A stretch of DNA of 64,000 nucleotides from contig JADJLO010000011.1 of the NCBI GenBank assembly GCA_016710075.1, forward strand, positions 62,001-126,000. The letters run 5' to 3'. This DNA comes from Acidobacteriota bacterium (GTDB lineage: Bacteria > Acidobacteriota > Blastocatellia > RBC074). The notes below the pieces were generated by a model that saw nothing but the letters and a program-made list of their open reading frames with translations, was not told the origin of the DNA and made no database searches. Shown piece by piece: positions 29,641 to 41,067 of the stretch (position 1 is the first letter of the stretch; every line of letters begins with the position of its first letter). The position numbers and the translations under genes are program-made.

Positions 29641-30120
29641 ATGAAGACTATTGCAGCCAGAATCCTTGATCAGATGAAGATTCAATACGAACTCCGCGAT
29701 TACGAGGTCAACGAGGATGAACTCGACGCCATCTCTGTCGCCCGCAAGGTCAATATGCCTCCCGAAGCCACCTTCAAGACTCTTGTGGCTCGCGGAGACA
29801 AGACCGGCATCGTTATGGCCTGCGTCCCCGGAAATGCCGAACTCGATCTCAAAAAACTTGCTTCAGCCACAGGCAATAAAAGGGTTGAGTTGGTGGCGGT
29901 AAAAGAAATACAATCTCTCACGGGTTATATTCGTGGCGGCGTCTCCCCACTCGGATCAAAAAAGAAATACCCTTTCTTTCTCGATCAAAGTGCACTCGGC
30001 CATGAAATAATCAGCGTCAGCGCCGGCCAGAGAGGGCTGCAGATGATCCTCTCGCCTGACGATCTACAAAAAGCATCTCAGGCCTCGCTCGCTGACCTGG
30101 CCAAACCCGCAGGCCATTAA
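29641..30120 (+). CDS. ybaK: Cys-tRNA(Pro)/Cys-tRNA(Cys) deacylase YbaK
   Basis: This 159-residue YbaK/EbsC protein is full length for the family. It edits Cys mischarged onto tRNA-Pro in trans. Family motifs are 'PPEATFKTLVARGD' (with the conserved Lys of the active site), 'CVPGNAELDLKKLA' and 'GYIRGGVSPLGSKKKYPFF', the most diagnostic stretch. ATG 29641 has only a weak ribosome-binding site. It sits 34 bp after the ABC-F gene, giving a pair of translation-quality genes. Confidence 0.94.
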   Translation: MKTIAARILDQMKIQYELRDYEVNEDELDAISVARKVNMPPEATFKTLVARGDKTGIVMACVPGNAELDLKKLASATGNKRVELVAVKEIQSLTGYIRGGVSPLGSKKKYPFFLDQSALGHEIISVSAGQRGLQMILSPDDLQKASQASLADLAKPAGH

Positions 30121-30250
30121 CTCTCTCACTGGGATTTTTTTATCATACTGATTCATAACTTAACGAGAAATCGAGGCTCATCCCGACACGTCTGTTGTCT
30201 CGATTGATTTTGATTTGCAGTCATACCTGACAGGAGATTTTCAATTAATC

Positions 30251-30658
30251 ATGGCGAAATGCTGGTTATTTAAGACTGAGCCGAGCGACTATTCTTACGA
30301 CGATCTTGAACGTGACAAGAAAACTGTCTGGGAAGGGGTCCATAACAACCTCGCTCTCAAAAATCTTCGCGAAGTTCGCCTCGGTGACGAAATCCTCATC
30401 TACCATTCCGGCAATGACAAGGCCATCATCGGCCTCGCCGAGGCCGTCAGCGAACCTTTCCCCGATCCTAAAGAGAAAGATGATAAACTTACCGTCATCT
30501 CTCTTAAACCTAAACGCAGATACCCGCGTCCGATAACATTGGCGGAGATCAAGTTGAGGCCTGAGCTGACTGATTTCGATCTCGTCCGATTGCCTCGATT
30601 ATCGATTATGCCGGTGAGCAAGGAGCACTGGCAGGTGCTTGAGGATATGTTGAAATAA
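30251..30658 (+). CDS. EVE domain-containing protein
   Basis: The start is ATG 30251, with CAGGAGA about twelve bases upstream; an earlier in-frame codon at 30215 lacks a site. The product is 135 residues, consisting of one EVE (PUA-like) domain: 'CWLFKTEPSDYSYDDLERD', 'WEGVHNNLALKNLREVRLGD', 'ILIYHSGNDKAIIGLAEAV'. EVE domains bind modified bases in RNA or DNA (thymocyte nuclear protein 1 family). It is a stand-alone domain with no nuclease or McrB partner next to it, so a housekeeping role is more likely than defence. It converges on the dipeptidase gene with a terminator between them. Confidence 0.92.
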   Translation: MAKCWLFKTEPSDYSYDDLERDKKTVWEGVHNNLALKNLREVRLGDEILIYHSGNDKAIIGLAEAVSEPFPDPKEKDDKLTVISLKPKRRYPRPITLAEIKLRPELTDFDLVRLPRLSIMPVSKEHWQVLEDMLK

Positions 30659-30707
30659 CGTAACTACTCAGCGCGCATCTTCAAATATTCAAAAGAGAGA
30701 CAGGCAG

Positions 30708-30753
30708 GGATTGAACGAACGGCAGGCAGAAGCCGGCTGATCGTTCAATCCCT
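30708..30753. terminator. Intrinsic terminator between convergent genes
   Basis: Perfect 12-bp arms GGGATTGAACGA (30708-30719) and TCGTTCAATCCC (30742-30753), then TTTT. The loop contains a second GC-rich pairing (CCGGC with the left side). It probably ends the EVE transcript. Confidence 0.8.
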
Positions 30754-30827
30754 TTTCCATTTATCTTTAGTATCTTTTGCGATGAGTTTCCAGATGGCCG
30801 GATAAAATGATACATCCGATAACAAGA

Positions 30828-32204
30828 TTACTTGAGCTTTGAGATCTCTTCAAAGTATTTGACGAACATTTTGATACCGCCGGCAGTCTGGCCCCAGTCA
30901 TAGTTCTCATTTTTGGCGTGGTAGCCGTGTTCGGGGAGGCTCAGTCCAAGAAAAGAGATAGGTGCCTTGAGGTGTTTCTGCATGGTGACGACAGCGCCGA
31001 TTGAGCCGCCTTCGCGGGTGAAAGCGGGCTCGGTTTTGAAGGCGAACTTCATTGCGACGCGGGCAGCCTGGGCATAGGGTCCGGAGAAATCGCCGCTGAA
31101 TGGTTCGAGAGCCTGAATTGCTTCGACTTTGACATCAGGGTTGAGTTTTTTGACGAAGTCCCTGACCAGGCGGGCAATTTTGGCGGGGCTCTGATTGGGA
31201 ACCAGTCTGGTGCTTATCTTGGCCTCTGCGTGATAAGGGACGATGGTTTTGACGCCCGGGCCTGAGTAACCGCCGGTTATGCCGTGAACTTCGAAAGTAG
31301 GCAGAGCCATAAAGGCCTTGAGGACATCGGCTTCGGTCTTGAGATTCGGCCTGATGGTCTTCAATTCGTGAGCTTTCTGATAGCCCTTTGTGGTGAAGCC
31401 GGAGTTGACGAAACTTTTTATTTCAGCGGGAGTGGCTGGGATGACGTCGTCATAGAATCCAGGGATTTTCACCTTGCCGGTTTTGGCGTCGTAGCATTGG
31501 CTGATCACCTGAGCCAGTTCACCGATGGGGTTGCGAGCGGCGCCTCCGACAAGTCCTGAATGAACATCTTTCGAGTGTGTTTGAAGTTTGAACAGAAACG
31601 CCTGAAGCCCGCGCAAGCCATAAGGGACTGCCGGGTGTTTTCTTGAAATCCAGATCGTATCGGAGACCAGAACCGAGTCGGTTCTGAGGTCATCCTTGTA
31701 CTTCCTGATGAAAAAGTCGAAATTGGGGCTGCCGATCTCCTCCTCAAGTTCCCAGATGAATTTAAAATTGAGCGGGATGTTGTTTTCAACGGCATAGCGA
31801 ACGGCCAGCATTGCGGTCAAAGCCGGCCCTTTGTCATCGGTGGTGCCGCGGCCCTCGTATCGATCCCCGACCTTGTTGAAGCTGAATGGAGCCTTGTTCC
31901 ATTCGCTTGGATCCGCGGGTTGTACGTCAAGGTGGTTGTAGATGGTAACAGTCGGATTTTTCTTGTCCGTGATCAGGGAGCCAAAGACGACAGGATTGCC
32001 TGGTGTGTTGAACGGTTTAGCAGTAGCGCCCAGATCCCGTAAAAACTGCGCTGCGGTTTCGCCGCACTGATTGACGTCTTTCTGATGTTCAGGATCGCTG
32101 CTGACACTGGGCAACTCAACCAGAGTCGCCAGCTTCTCTTCGAATTCACCTCGAACTTTTCGTATATAGCTGTCGATATTTTGATAAATGCCCTCTGTTT
32201 TCAT
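30828..32204 (-). CDS. M20 family dipeptidase/peptidase
   Basis: This 458-residue dinuclear zinc peptidase is full length. Metal ligands are visible in order: 'YNHLDVQP' (His with catalytic Asp), 'GRGTTDDKGP' (bridging Asp), 'WELEEEIGSP' (catalytic Glu and ligand Glu), 'VSDTIW' (Asp ligand) and the C-terminal 'LPEHGYHAKNENYDW' (His ligand). The dimerisation/lid domain carries 'HSGLVGGAARNPIGELA'. It most resembles cytosolic non-specific dipeptidases (CNDP/DapE-like). There is no signal peptide. The start ATG 32204 has AGGAAAAATG-type spacing. It is co-directional with the FHA gene, 88 bp away. Confidence 0.95.
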   Translation of the reverse strand: MKTEGIYQNIDSYIRKVRGEFEEKLATLVELPSVSSDPEHQKDVNQCGETAAQFLRDLGATAKPFNTPGNPVVFGSLITDKKNPTVTIYNHLDVQPADPSEWNKAPFSFNKVGDRYEGRGTTDDKGPALTAMLAVRYAVENNIPLNFKFIWELEEEIGSPNFDFFIRKYKDDLRTDSVLVSDTIWISRKHPAVPYGLRGLQAFLFKLQTHSKDVHSGLVGGAARNPIGELAQVISQCYDAKTGKVKIPGFYDDVIPATPAEIKSFVNSGFTTKGYQKAHELKTIRPNLKTEADVLKAFMALPTFEVHGITGGYSGPGVKTIVPYHAEAKISTRLVPNQSPAKIARLVRDFVKKLNPDVKVEAIQALEPFSGDFSGPYAQAARVAMKFAFKTEPAFTREGGSIGAVVTMQKHLKAPISFLGLSLPEHGYHAKNENYDWGQTAGGIKMFVKYFEEISKLK

Positions 32205-32292
32205 TTTTCCTCCGATATCCAGAATAGTTTATAAATAATAGATGAGAGACCTGGTTTGCAGGCTGCCGCCGGGTTGGATAAATATGTCGGCT

Positions 32293-32988
32293 TTAAGCAA
32301 TGAACTTGAGAGTTGTGTCGCCAATTTTTATGACATCACCATTCGCGAGCGGAAAGGGCTCCATGGGTTTGAGCTTCTTGCTGCCGTTGACAGCCGTGCC
32401 GTTGGCGCTCCCGAGGTCCTCGACAAAGAACTGAGATCCGCGCACCGAGATTCGCGCATGTCGACGGGAGATTCTTGCCGCAGGATCGTATGTCGAGAGA
32501 TCGACATCCGGCCGAATCCCTCTGTGCGGATCGATGCGACCGATTGTCACATCACCAGTGCAGGTAAGAGGGAACTGGAAATCCGATTCGATATCCAGAA
32601 CCACAAGTCGTGCTGCAACTGTTTCGATGCTCGGTGGCCTCTCCCCAAAATATTGCTTGTAAAGATCGGTCGGGGAGATGCCGCGCCCACAGAGCTTGCA
32701 ATCGGAAATTCTCGTAAACTGGGACTGCCCGATCTGGGTAGAGTATAGCTCGTTCTCTCTGATAAGCGTGTCGAGAAAGGTCTCACGCTCCGGCTCTGTC
32801 ATCTCATCCCAGTTCAATTTTCGCTCTGAGGTTAATTTGCGAAGCTCGTGCAGTGCGTGTTCATGTCGCACTGATTTAAGCATCCGCGTATCTTCGCAAA
32901 GAATATCGAAGAGAATCAGCTTATGTTCCGGGGTTAGCTGATTCAACCATTCTCTTAATTGTTGATCGACGGTTATGGGGTCTGACAT
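32293..32988 (-). CDS. FHA domain-containing protein
   Basis: This 231-residue protein has a C-terminal forkhead-associated domain (about residues 145-231). It shows the phosphothreonine-binding signature: 'VTIGRIDPHR' (Gly-Arg), 'ISRRHARISVRG' (Ser-x-x-His) and 'VEDLGSANGTAVNG' (Asn-Gly). The N-terminal half is helical and charged, with a 'CKLCGRG' pair of cysteines but no recognised domain. FHA domains read phosphothreonine, so a partner Ser/Thr kinase is expected, yet none is encoded here. No membrane segment is present. Confidence 0.9.
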   Translation of the reverse strand: MSDPITVDQQLREWLNQLTPEHKLILFDILCEDTRMLKSVRHEHALHELRKLTSERKLNWDEMTEPERETFLDTLIRENELYSTQIGQSQFTRISDCKLCGRGISPTDLYKQYFGERPPSIETVAARLVVLDIESDFQFPLTCTGDVTIGRIDPHRGIRPDVDLSTYDPAARISRRHARISVRGSQFFVEDLGSANGTAVNGSKKLKPMEPFPLANGDVIKIGDTTLKFIA

Positions 32989-33106
32989 TCTACTTACCTC
33001 GAAAGGATTTTAACCATTTTTAATTTCCCCGTAAACTGTTTGATGGTAAATAGATATTGTTTAAAATAATTGTCCTGGCAAAATGGGGCGATCCGGCATG
33101 ACTTAA

Positions 33107-34759
33107 TCACTTTCCTCCGGGGATCATAGCCTGTAAAACATAGGCCTGAGCCAGGACCAGAAGGCCGACCAGAATAGCCAGAGCCAGACTGTGGAAGAAA
33201 ACGTACCGGAGAATAGTGCCTTCGTTTCCGTGCTGGCCCGTGGCAACACCGGCCACGACTATCGATTGAGCATCGATCATTTTACCCATGACACCGCCGG
33301 AACTGTTTGAAGACGCCGCCAGTATTGGGGAGATGCCCAACTGTTCGGCGGTGATCTGCTGTAGATTTCCGAAGAGCACGTTTGAAGACGTGTCGCTGCC
33401 GGTCAATGCGACTCCAAGCCATCCGAGCAACGGTGAGAAGAATGGAAATAGTGGTCCGGTCGCGGCGAACGCCAGCCCCATTGTCGCGTCAAGCCCGCCA
33501 TACCTCGTTGTGAATCCCAGCGCCAGCATGGCTGCAATCGTCAGCAGCGATATGCGGACACGTTTGAGAGTCAGGAGATAGAGTCTGACCAGTCTGCCGA
33601 TGGAAAGTTTCAACAGAAGACCTGATATCAGGCCTGAAAGCAGAAGGGCTGTTCCTGTTGCCGACAGCCAGTTGAAAGAGAAGATCGCTTCCTCAGCTTT
33701 GGGAACTGCCACCACCGGCGGGGCCCTGAAGACCATTTTATTGAGCAATGGGACAGGGATATCGATCTGGGATATCCCGTTCAAAAAGACCTTGATCTGA
33801 GGCAGTCCCCATAAAAAGACCAGCAGGGAGAGAATGATCCAGGGCATCCATGCCTTTAATGCCTCGGTTGTGCCGGGACTGGCATCCATGGATTTTCCAT
33901 CGAATTCTGATTGATTCGGGTTCTCATCTTCAAATCTCCAGGTTTTGGCAGGCTGCCAGAATCTCAGCAGAATAATCAACGATAAGATTGAAGCGGCTGA
34001 GCCTGCGATATCCACCACCCAGGGGCCATGAAAATTGCTGACGAGAAACTGTACTATTCCAAATGATCCGCCGGTGATCAGACAGGCCGGCCAGACCTCT
34101 TTCATTCCCTTGTAGCCGGCCATCGCCCAGATCAGCCAGAAAGGGATGATCAGAGAAAAAAGAGGGAGCTGTCGCCCGACCATCGAACTCAGTTGTTCAA
34201 GCGGCAACCCGGTGACTCTTGCCAGGGCGATAATCGGTGTGCCGAGGGCGCCAAACGCCACTGGAGCGGTGTTGCCAATCAAGGCCAGTCCCGCTGCCTG
34301 CAACGGCTTGAAACCAAGCCCGATAAGCATCGCAGCCGAAATGGCCACAGGAGTGCCGAACCCGGCGGCTCCTTCTATGAAGGCTCCAAAGCTGAACGCG
34401 ATCAGCAATGCCTGAATCCGGCGATCACTCGCAAGTCCGGCAACCGTCTGCTTTACTATCTCGAATTTACCCGTCTCGACCGTGAGGTCATAAACGAAAA
34501 TCGCGTTGAGCACAATCCACCCGATGGGGAAGAGCCCATAGGCCGCTCCGTTTGCCGCCGCGGCTGCCGTCAGTCGGATTGGCATGCCATAGACCACGAT
34601 CGCCACCAGAGCCGAAATCGCCAGTCCCGCAAGCGCCGCCAGATGTGCCCTGACATGAAAAAATGCCAGCAACCCGAGCAGCACCACAACCGGCAATGAT
34701 GCGATCAGTGCCGAAACCATTAAATTGCCAACCGGATTGTAGATTTGTGTCCAACTCAT
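33107..34759 (-). CDS. lldP: L-lactate permease
   Basis: This 550-residue polytopic membrane protein is of the LctP family (LldP/GlcA), importing lactate or glycolate with protons. About a dozen hydrophobic segments are seen from residue 15 onward. Family motifs include 'GAFIEGAAGFGTPVAISAAM', 'ALIGNTAPVAFGALGTPI' and 'LTGSDTSSNVLFGNLQ' near the C-terminus. The last is the most diagnostic. Length is normal. No lactate dehydrogenase gene lies beside it in the window. The symbol is by family; the substrate could be glycolate. Confidence 0.93.
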   Translation of the reverse strand: MSWTQIYNPVGNLMVSALIASLPVVVLLGLLAFFHVRAHLAALAGLAISALVAIVVYGMPIRLTAAAAANGAAYGLFPIGWIVLNAIFVYDLTVETGKFEIVKQTVAGLASDRRIQALLIAFSFGAFIEGAAGFGTPVAISAAMLIGLGFKPLQAAGLALIGNTAPVAFGALGTPIIALARVTGLPLEQLSSMVGRQLPLFSLIIPFWLIWAMAGYKGMKEVWPACLITGGSFGIVQFLVSNFHGPWVVDIAGSAASILSLIILLRFWQPAKTWRFEDENPNQSEFDGKSMDASPGTTEALKAWMPWIILSLLVFLWGLPQIKVFLNGISQIDIPVPLLNKMVFRAPPVVAVPKAEEAIFSFNWLSATGTALLLSGLISGLLLKLSIGRLVRLYLLTLKRVRISLLTIAAMLALGFTTRYGGLDATMGLAFAATGPLFPFFSPLLGWLGVALTGSDTSSNVLFGNLQQITAEQLGISPILAASSNSSGGVMGKMIDAQSIVVAGVATGQHGNEGTILRYVFFHSLALAILVGLLVLAQAYVLQAMIPGGK

Positions 34760-34962
34760 CAGTCGTTATCTTCTCCATTACGGGATTATTTTGGTTGCTC
34801 ATCTCAATAATGCGAGATCCACCCAGAAATTTGAAGCCCAGAAATTCATTAGAATCAAAAAAGTATCTGGAAAAATTTTCCATATCAGGTTATAACCATT
34901 ATGTTTTCCTTTGTGCCCCACCAGACCGCCCCCCTCACTAACACGAAGGAGAAACCTGAGAA

Positions 34963-35271
34963 ATGGAAATCGAGTCAAGAGTTGTCGCTTCCTTCGACAC
35001 AGAAGAACGCAGGCACTACCAGGGCATCAATACTACCGATAAAAAATATACACAGATAATCAAACTGATTTCAGATTCAGAAAGTCAGGAATCGAGCATC
35101 GATCTTCTGGCAGCTTCAATTGTCATCGGGCTCACTGCCCAGTTCGTCAGTTTTATCTTCGGATGGACTACGGAATATATACCGCGCCTCCTGGATAATC
35201 TACTTTTGAGTTCATTTATGGGCCTCTGCGTCGGTGTCATTGCTTTTGCATGGATGAAAGACGATAAATAG
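34963..35271 (+). CDS. Small two-TM membrane protein of unknown function (102 aa)
   Basis: ATG 34963 has AAGGAG about ten bases upstream. The N-terminal half is polar and charged ('VVASFDTEERRHYQGINTTD'). Two hydrophobic segments follow ('SIDLLAASIVIGLTAQFVSF' and 'LLLSSFMGLCVGVIAFAW'), with a short charged tail. No family is recognised. It is divergent from the lactate permease and convergent with the glycogen debranching gene, with a long inverted repeat just after it. Confidence 0.6.
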   Translation: MEIESRVVASFDTEERRHYQGINTTDKKYTQIIKLISDSESQESSIDLLAASIVIGLTAQFVSFIFGWTTEYIPRLLDNLLLSSFMGLCVGVIAFAWMKDDK

Positions 35272-35329
35272 ACACCGCGTCAGGGGGCAGGACTATCAGA
35301 CACTCGACGCGTTTATCAAAACCGATAAG

Positions 35330-35408
35330 CCACTGACAATACGGAAAAACACAGAAAAAGCTTCTTTCGAGGATTCTTTTTTTTCGTGTTTTTCCGTATT
35401 TTCAGTGG
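35330..35408. terminator. Long imperfect inverted repeat, probable bidirectional terminator
   Basis: Arms of about 31-33 bp (35330-35360 and 35376-35408) pair with few mismatches: the outer CCACTGA pairs with TCAGTGG, the middle ATACGGAAAAACAC with GTGTTTTTCCGTAT, and the inner A-run with a T-run. A 15-base centre separates them. It lies between two convergent genes. It is longer than a usual terminator stem, so it could also be a small repeat element. Confidence 0.7.
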
Positions 35409-35416
35409 TTTAATTT

Positions 35417-37380
<1,964 letters not shown>

Positions 37381-37451
37381 CCTGGTCCTGACTCAAGTTT
37401 GATCTGCGTACAAAAATCCTGTCGCAAACATGATCTTTTATCAGGGTGATT

Positions 37452-38936
37452 TTATTCTTCGATTTTCCACCATTCGTGACCGTCAGTCTTGAGAAGTTCG
37501 TCCGCTTCAGGCGGGCCCCAGGTCCCAGCAGGGTAGTTGGGGAATTTTCTGGGTGGGAGAGCTTTCCAAACATCGAGAACAGGTTCGATAACCTGCCAGC
37601 CGGCTTCGACCATATCCGCCCGCTGAAAGAGCGTGGCATCACCAATCATGCAATCGTAGAGGAGTCTTTCGTAGCCGGTGCTCGGAGTCGAGCCAAAGTA
37701 GTCCGAATAATTGAAATCCATTTCCACCGCGCCGACTTTCATGACCGGACCGGGTATTTTGGCTCCAAAGCGAAGGGAGATGCCTTCATCCGGCTGAATA
37801 TGGATGACCAGTCTGTTAGTCCGCAATCTTTCGACAGGAGTATTTCGGAAAAGCAGCAGCGGGGCCTGTTTGAACTGAATCGAGATCTCGGTCACCCGTT
37901 TGGGCATGCGTTTTCCAGTCCGAATATAGAAGGGCACTCCCGCCCATCTCCAGTTGTCGATCATTAACTTTAGGGCGACGAAGGTTTCGGTCGTCGAGTC
38001 CGGGACCACCTGGGGTTCAGTACGATAGGCCGCAAGTACTTCATCATTCACCCAGTGAGGGATGGGCGAGATGGCCTGCAATACTTTGGCCTGCTCGCCT
38101 CGGACCGCATTTGCTTCAAACGAAATCGGAGGCTCCATGGCGGTCAGCGACAGGAGCTGTAGGAGATGATTCGGAACCATGTCTCTCAAAGCTCCCGATG
38201 TATCGTAATACCCGCCTCTCTTTTCGACTCCCACCGTTTCAGCCGCGGTAATCTGAATGTGATCGATATATCGGCGGTTCCAGATCGGTTCGAAAATGGC
38301 ATTGCCGAATCTGAACACCAAAATGTTCTGAACCGTCTCCTTGCCGAGATAATGATCTATTCTGTAAATCTGCTTCTCGTCGAGTACGCGGCTGATATCC
38401 GTATTGAGCTTGCGTGCCGACTCGAGGTCGTGGCCGAATGGTTTTTCAATGATCACTCGGCGGAAAGCTCCTCCTTCTTCATGCATGAGGCCTGCTGACC
38501 CGAGCTGTTTCACAATCTCGCCGAAATAGTCTGGCGACGTCGACAAGTAGAAGAAATAATTGCCCAGTGTCGCGTGTTTCTGGTCGAGTTCGGTGAGAAG
38601 AGTCTTGAGCTTTTGATAGGTTTCCGGAAGTTTTACGTCGCCGCTGATGTAGTAGATTCTCTCCAGAAACCAGTTCCAGATACCCTCTTCAACGCTGGTT
38701 GTGGCAAATGATTTGATATCCCCGCTTATCTGCTCGCGGAATGCTTCGTTGGATATCTCCGATCTCGAGACGCAGACTATGGCGAAATCCCTGGTCAGAT
38801 GCTGGCTTTTAGCCAGATTGTAGAGCGCGGGGAAGAGCTTCCTTTTGGTCAGATCTCCAGTTGCTCCGAAGATAACCATGATGCAGGGGGCGGTAATCCT
38901 GTCTGACTTCTCATTGTGCCCGATTGCTTCGACCAT
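37452..38936 (-). CDS. zwf: Glucose-6-phosphate 1-dehydrogenase
   Basis: This 494-residue enzyme oxidises glucose-6-phosphate to 6-phosphogluconolactone with NADP. The nucleotide-binding start 'MVIFGATGDLTKRKLFPALY' and the active-site signature 'RIDHYLGKETVQNI' (substrate Lys and His) are present. Further conserved parts are 'VIIEKPFGHDLESARKLN' and 'RWAGVPFYIRTGKRMPKR'. ATG 38936 has GGAGG upstream that overlaps the gnd stop codon region, a six-base gap that implies translational coupling. Order on this strand is SMP-30, gnd, zwf, glycogen debranching enzyme. Confidence 0.97.
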   Translation of the reverse strand: MVEAIGHNEKSDRITAPCIMVIFGATGDLTKRKLFPALYNLAKSQHLTRDFAIVCVSRSEISNEAFREQISGDIKSFATTSVEEGIWNWFLERIYYISGDVKLPETYQKLKTLLTELDQKHATLGNYFFYLSTSPDYFGEIVKQLGSAGLMHEEGGAFRRVIIEKPFGHDLESARKLNTDISRVLDEKQIYRIDHYLGKETVQNILVFRFGNAIFEPIWNRRYIDHIQITAAETVGVEKRGGYYDTSGALRDMVPNHLLQLLSLTAMEPPISFEANAVRGEQAKVLQAISPIPHWVNDEVLAAYRTEPQVVPDSTTETFVALKLMIDNWRWAGVPFYIRTGKRMPKRVTEISIQFKQAPLLLFRNTPVERLRTNRLVIHIQPDEGISLRFGAKIPGPVMKVGAVEMDFNYSDYFGSTPSTGYERLLYDCMIGDATLFQRADMVEAGWQVIEPVLDVWKALPPRKFPNYPAGTWGPPEADELLKTDGHEWWKIEE

Positions 38937-38942
38937 TGTATT

Positions 38943-39940
38943 TTAGCCTCCGGCCGGTCTTTCAACGTGGCCACCAAATTTTTGGCGCATTGCAGAAAGA
39001 ACTTTTTCAGCAAAGGTATGTTCCTGGCGGGATCTGAACCTGGTGAAGAGGGAAGCCGCCAGCACGTCTGCAGGAACCGCTTCTTCAATGGCCGCCATGA
39101 TGGTCCATCTACCTTCTCCTGAATCCTGGACAAATCCGCTGTAATCTGAAAGCGAAGGATTTTCAAACAGCGCCATTGCCGTCAGGTCAAGCAGCCATGA
39201 TCCAACGACGCTGCCTCGTCTCCATAATTCCGCAATATCGGCGAGGTTGAAATCATATCGCTGATCTTCAGGAAGCTCCTTCGAGATTGCATTTCTCATG
39301 ATATCGAAGCCTTCAGCGTAGGCCTGCATCAATCCATATTCGATTCCATTATGAACCATCTTGACAAAATGGCCTGCGCCTGACGGGCCGCAATGAAGAT
39401 ATCCATCCTCTGCTGACGGTTTGAATTCCGCGCCGGCATCTTCACGCCCGGCAGTTCGATTAATATCGCCCCGACCGGGTGAGAGGGTTTTGAAAATCGG
39501 TTCTAACTGCTGGAAAGCGGATATTTCTCCACCAACCATCAGGCAATAACCGCGATCCGCACCCCAGATGCCGCCGCTGGTGCCGACATCGAGGTAATTA
39601 ATTCCCTTTTCTTTCAAAGTCTTTGCGCGTTTGACATCGTCTTTGAAGTGGGAATTGCCTCCGTCTATGATGACATCTCCGCCGGATAGAAATCTTGACA
39701 GCGTATCGACTGTTTGTTCTGTAGCGTTACCGGCCGGAACCATGATCCAGACCGCACGCGGCTTGTCGAGTTTGTTGACCATGTCCTCGATCGATCGCGC
39801 CCCGACAACTCCTTCAGATTCCAACAACCTGACATTGTCGGGATTGAGATCGAATACGACGCAATCATATGGCCGCCACGATTAAGCCTGCGCACCATGT
39901 TTGCTCCCATCCTTCCAAGCCCGATCATTCCTAATTGCAT
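38943..39940 (-). pseudogene. gnd: 6-phosphogluconate dehydrogenase (decarboxylating, short type), frameshifted near 39868
   Basis: About 332 residues in two frames, the length of the short YqeC/GntZ-type Gnd. The start is ATG 39940, six bases after AAGGAG. The first frame gives the Rossmann start 'MQLGMIGLGRMGANMVRRL' then derails. The second gives 'DLNPDNVRLLESEGVVGARS', the substrate motif 'DVGTSGGIWGADRGYCLMVG', and the catalytic 'GAGHFVKMVHNGIEYG' with Lys and Asn. One missing or two extra bases at 'ggccatatgattgcg' (minus strand) explain the break. It converts 6-phosphogluconate to ribulose-5-phosphate. Confidence 0.9.
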
Positions 39941-39987
39941 TTTCATCTCCTTGTAAGATCTTTTCGATTTCAACTTGAATAATCTAT

Positions 39988-41039
39988 TCAGAAGCCTCTG
40001 GTTGTCAGCCTGACTCTCAACAGGGTTGTATTCGCCGTGATGTAAAGCGTAGACCCGTCATCACCCCAGGCCACATTTGCTGTGGGGACCCCGGTATCGA
40101 ATGTGCCGAGTAATTTGCCCTCAGGCGAGAAGACGTGCACTCCACCGGGACCTGTCGCAAATAGATTCCCCTTCATATCAACCTTCATTCCATCCGGTAA
40201 GCCAGGCTTTTCGCCCTGGCCCATTCTGTTGCGTCGAAAAATATTTTTCCATTAGTTATCGTCCCGTCCGGTTTCAGGTCGTAAACCATCCAGACGGCTT
40301 TCTCCGGATCCGAACAGGCAACATAAAGCCTCTTTTCGTCCGGTGAAAGTGCAATACCGTTTGGCCGCGTTATCTCACGAGTCAGGAGAGACAGTTTGCC
40401 TTTTGAGTTGAGAAGATAGACTCCGCAATAGTCCAGCTCTCTGGCAGGGTCATCCATCTGCTTTGGCAGACCGTACGGCGGATCGGTGAAATAGAGGTCG
40501 CCTTTCGAGCTGTATACAAGGTCGTTGGGACTGTTAAACCTTTTGCCTTCGAATTTGTCGACAATCGTGGTTTTGGTTTTACCGTCGGCTTCCAGGCGTG
40601 AAATCCTCCTGTCGCCATGCTCGCAGGCTACAAGCCTGCCCGATGAATCAAATGTCAATCCGTTGGTGCCAGGCTCTCTTCCGGTAAACGGCTCTTTGCC
40701 CGAATAGCCCGCGGGCTGCATGAATAAAGTTTCACCTTTGCCCTCCTGCCATTTGAAAATCGCATTATTGGGTATATCAGAAAAGAGCAGATACCCGGAT
40801 TTCTTATCCCAGGCCGGGCCTTCTGTCCATTTATGGCCGTCAAGAAGCTTTTCCACCACTGCATCCAGAGGAACAAGCTGATCGAAGAGTGGATCATTGC
40901 GTATGATTACAGCAGAAGTATTCATTGGTTTTTGAGAGATGGGTTGTATTTTCTCTCCCGTTCTCGAACATGAACTGGAAAGCAATAAGGTCAATGAAAT
41001 AAGGAGAATTGGCAGGGTATAACACCTTGTTTTGGGCAT
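39988..41039 (-). pseudogene. SMP-30/gluconolactonase-like lipoprotein, frameshifted near 40225
   Basis: A protein of about 350 residues. ATG 41039 follows AGGAGG closely. The lipoprotein signal 'LLISLTLLLSSSCSRTG' ends in a lipobox Cys. The SMP-30/gluconolactonase propeller follows: 'LDGHKWTEGPAWDKKSGYLL', 'NGLTFDSSGRLVACEHGDRR', 'FNSPNDLVYSSKGDLYFTDP', 'RPNGIALSPDEKRLYVACSD'. These hold the Glu, Asn and Asp metal ligands. The first frame runs out at 40185; adding one A in 'acagaatggg' (minus strand) continues 'GLPDGMKVDMKGNLFATGPG'. It probably hydrolyses a sugar lactone outside the cytoplasm. It sits where a cytoplasmic 6-phosphogluconolactonase would be expected. Confidence 0.88.
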
Positions 41040-41067
41040 GGCGCCTCCTGAATAAAAATAATATAGG

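Noticed and set aside
30251..30658. EVE-domain gene as part of a restriction or defence locus
   Set aside because: It is a stand-alone domain between YbaK and a dipeptidase, with no McrBC, nuclease or methylase nearby.
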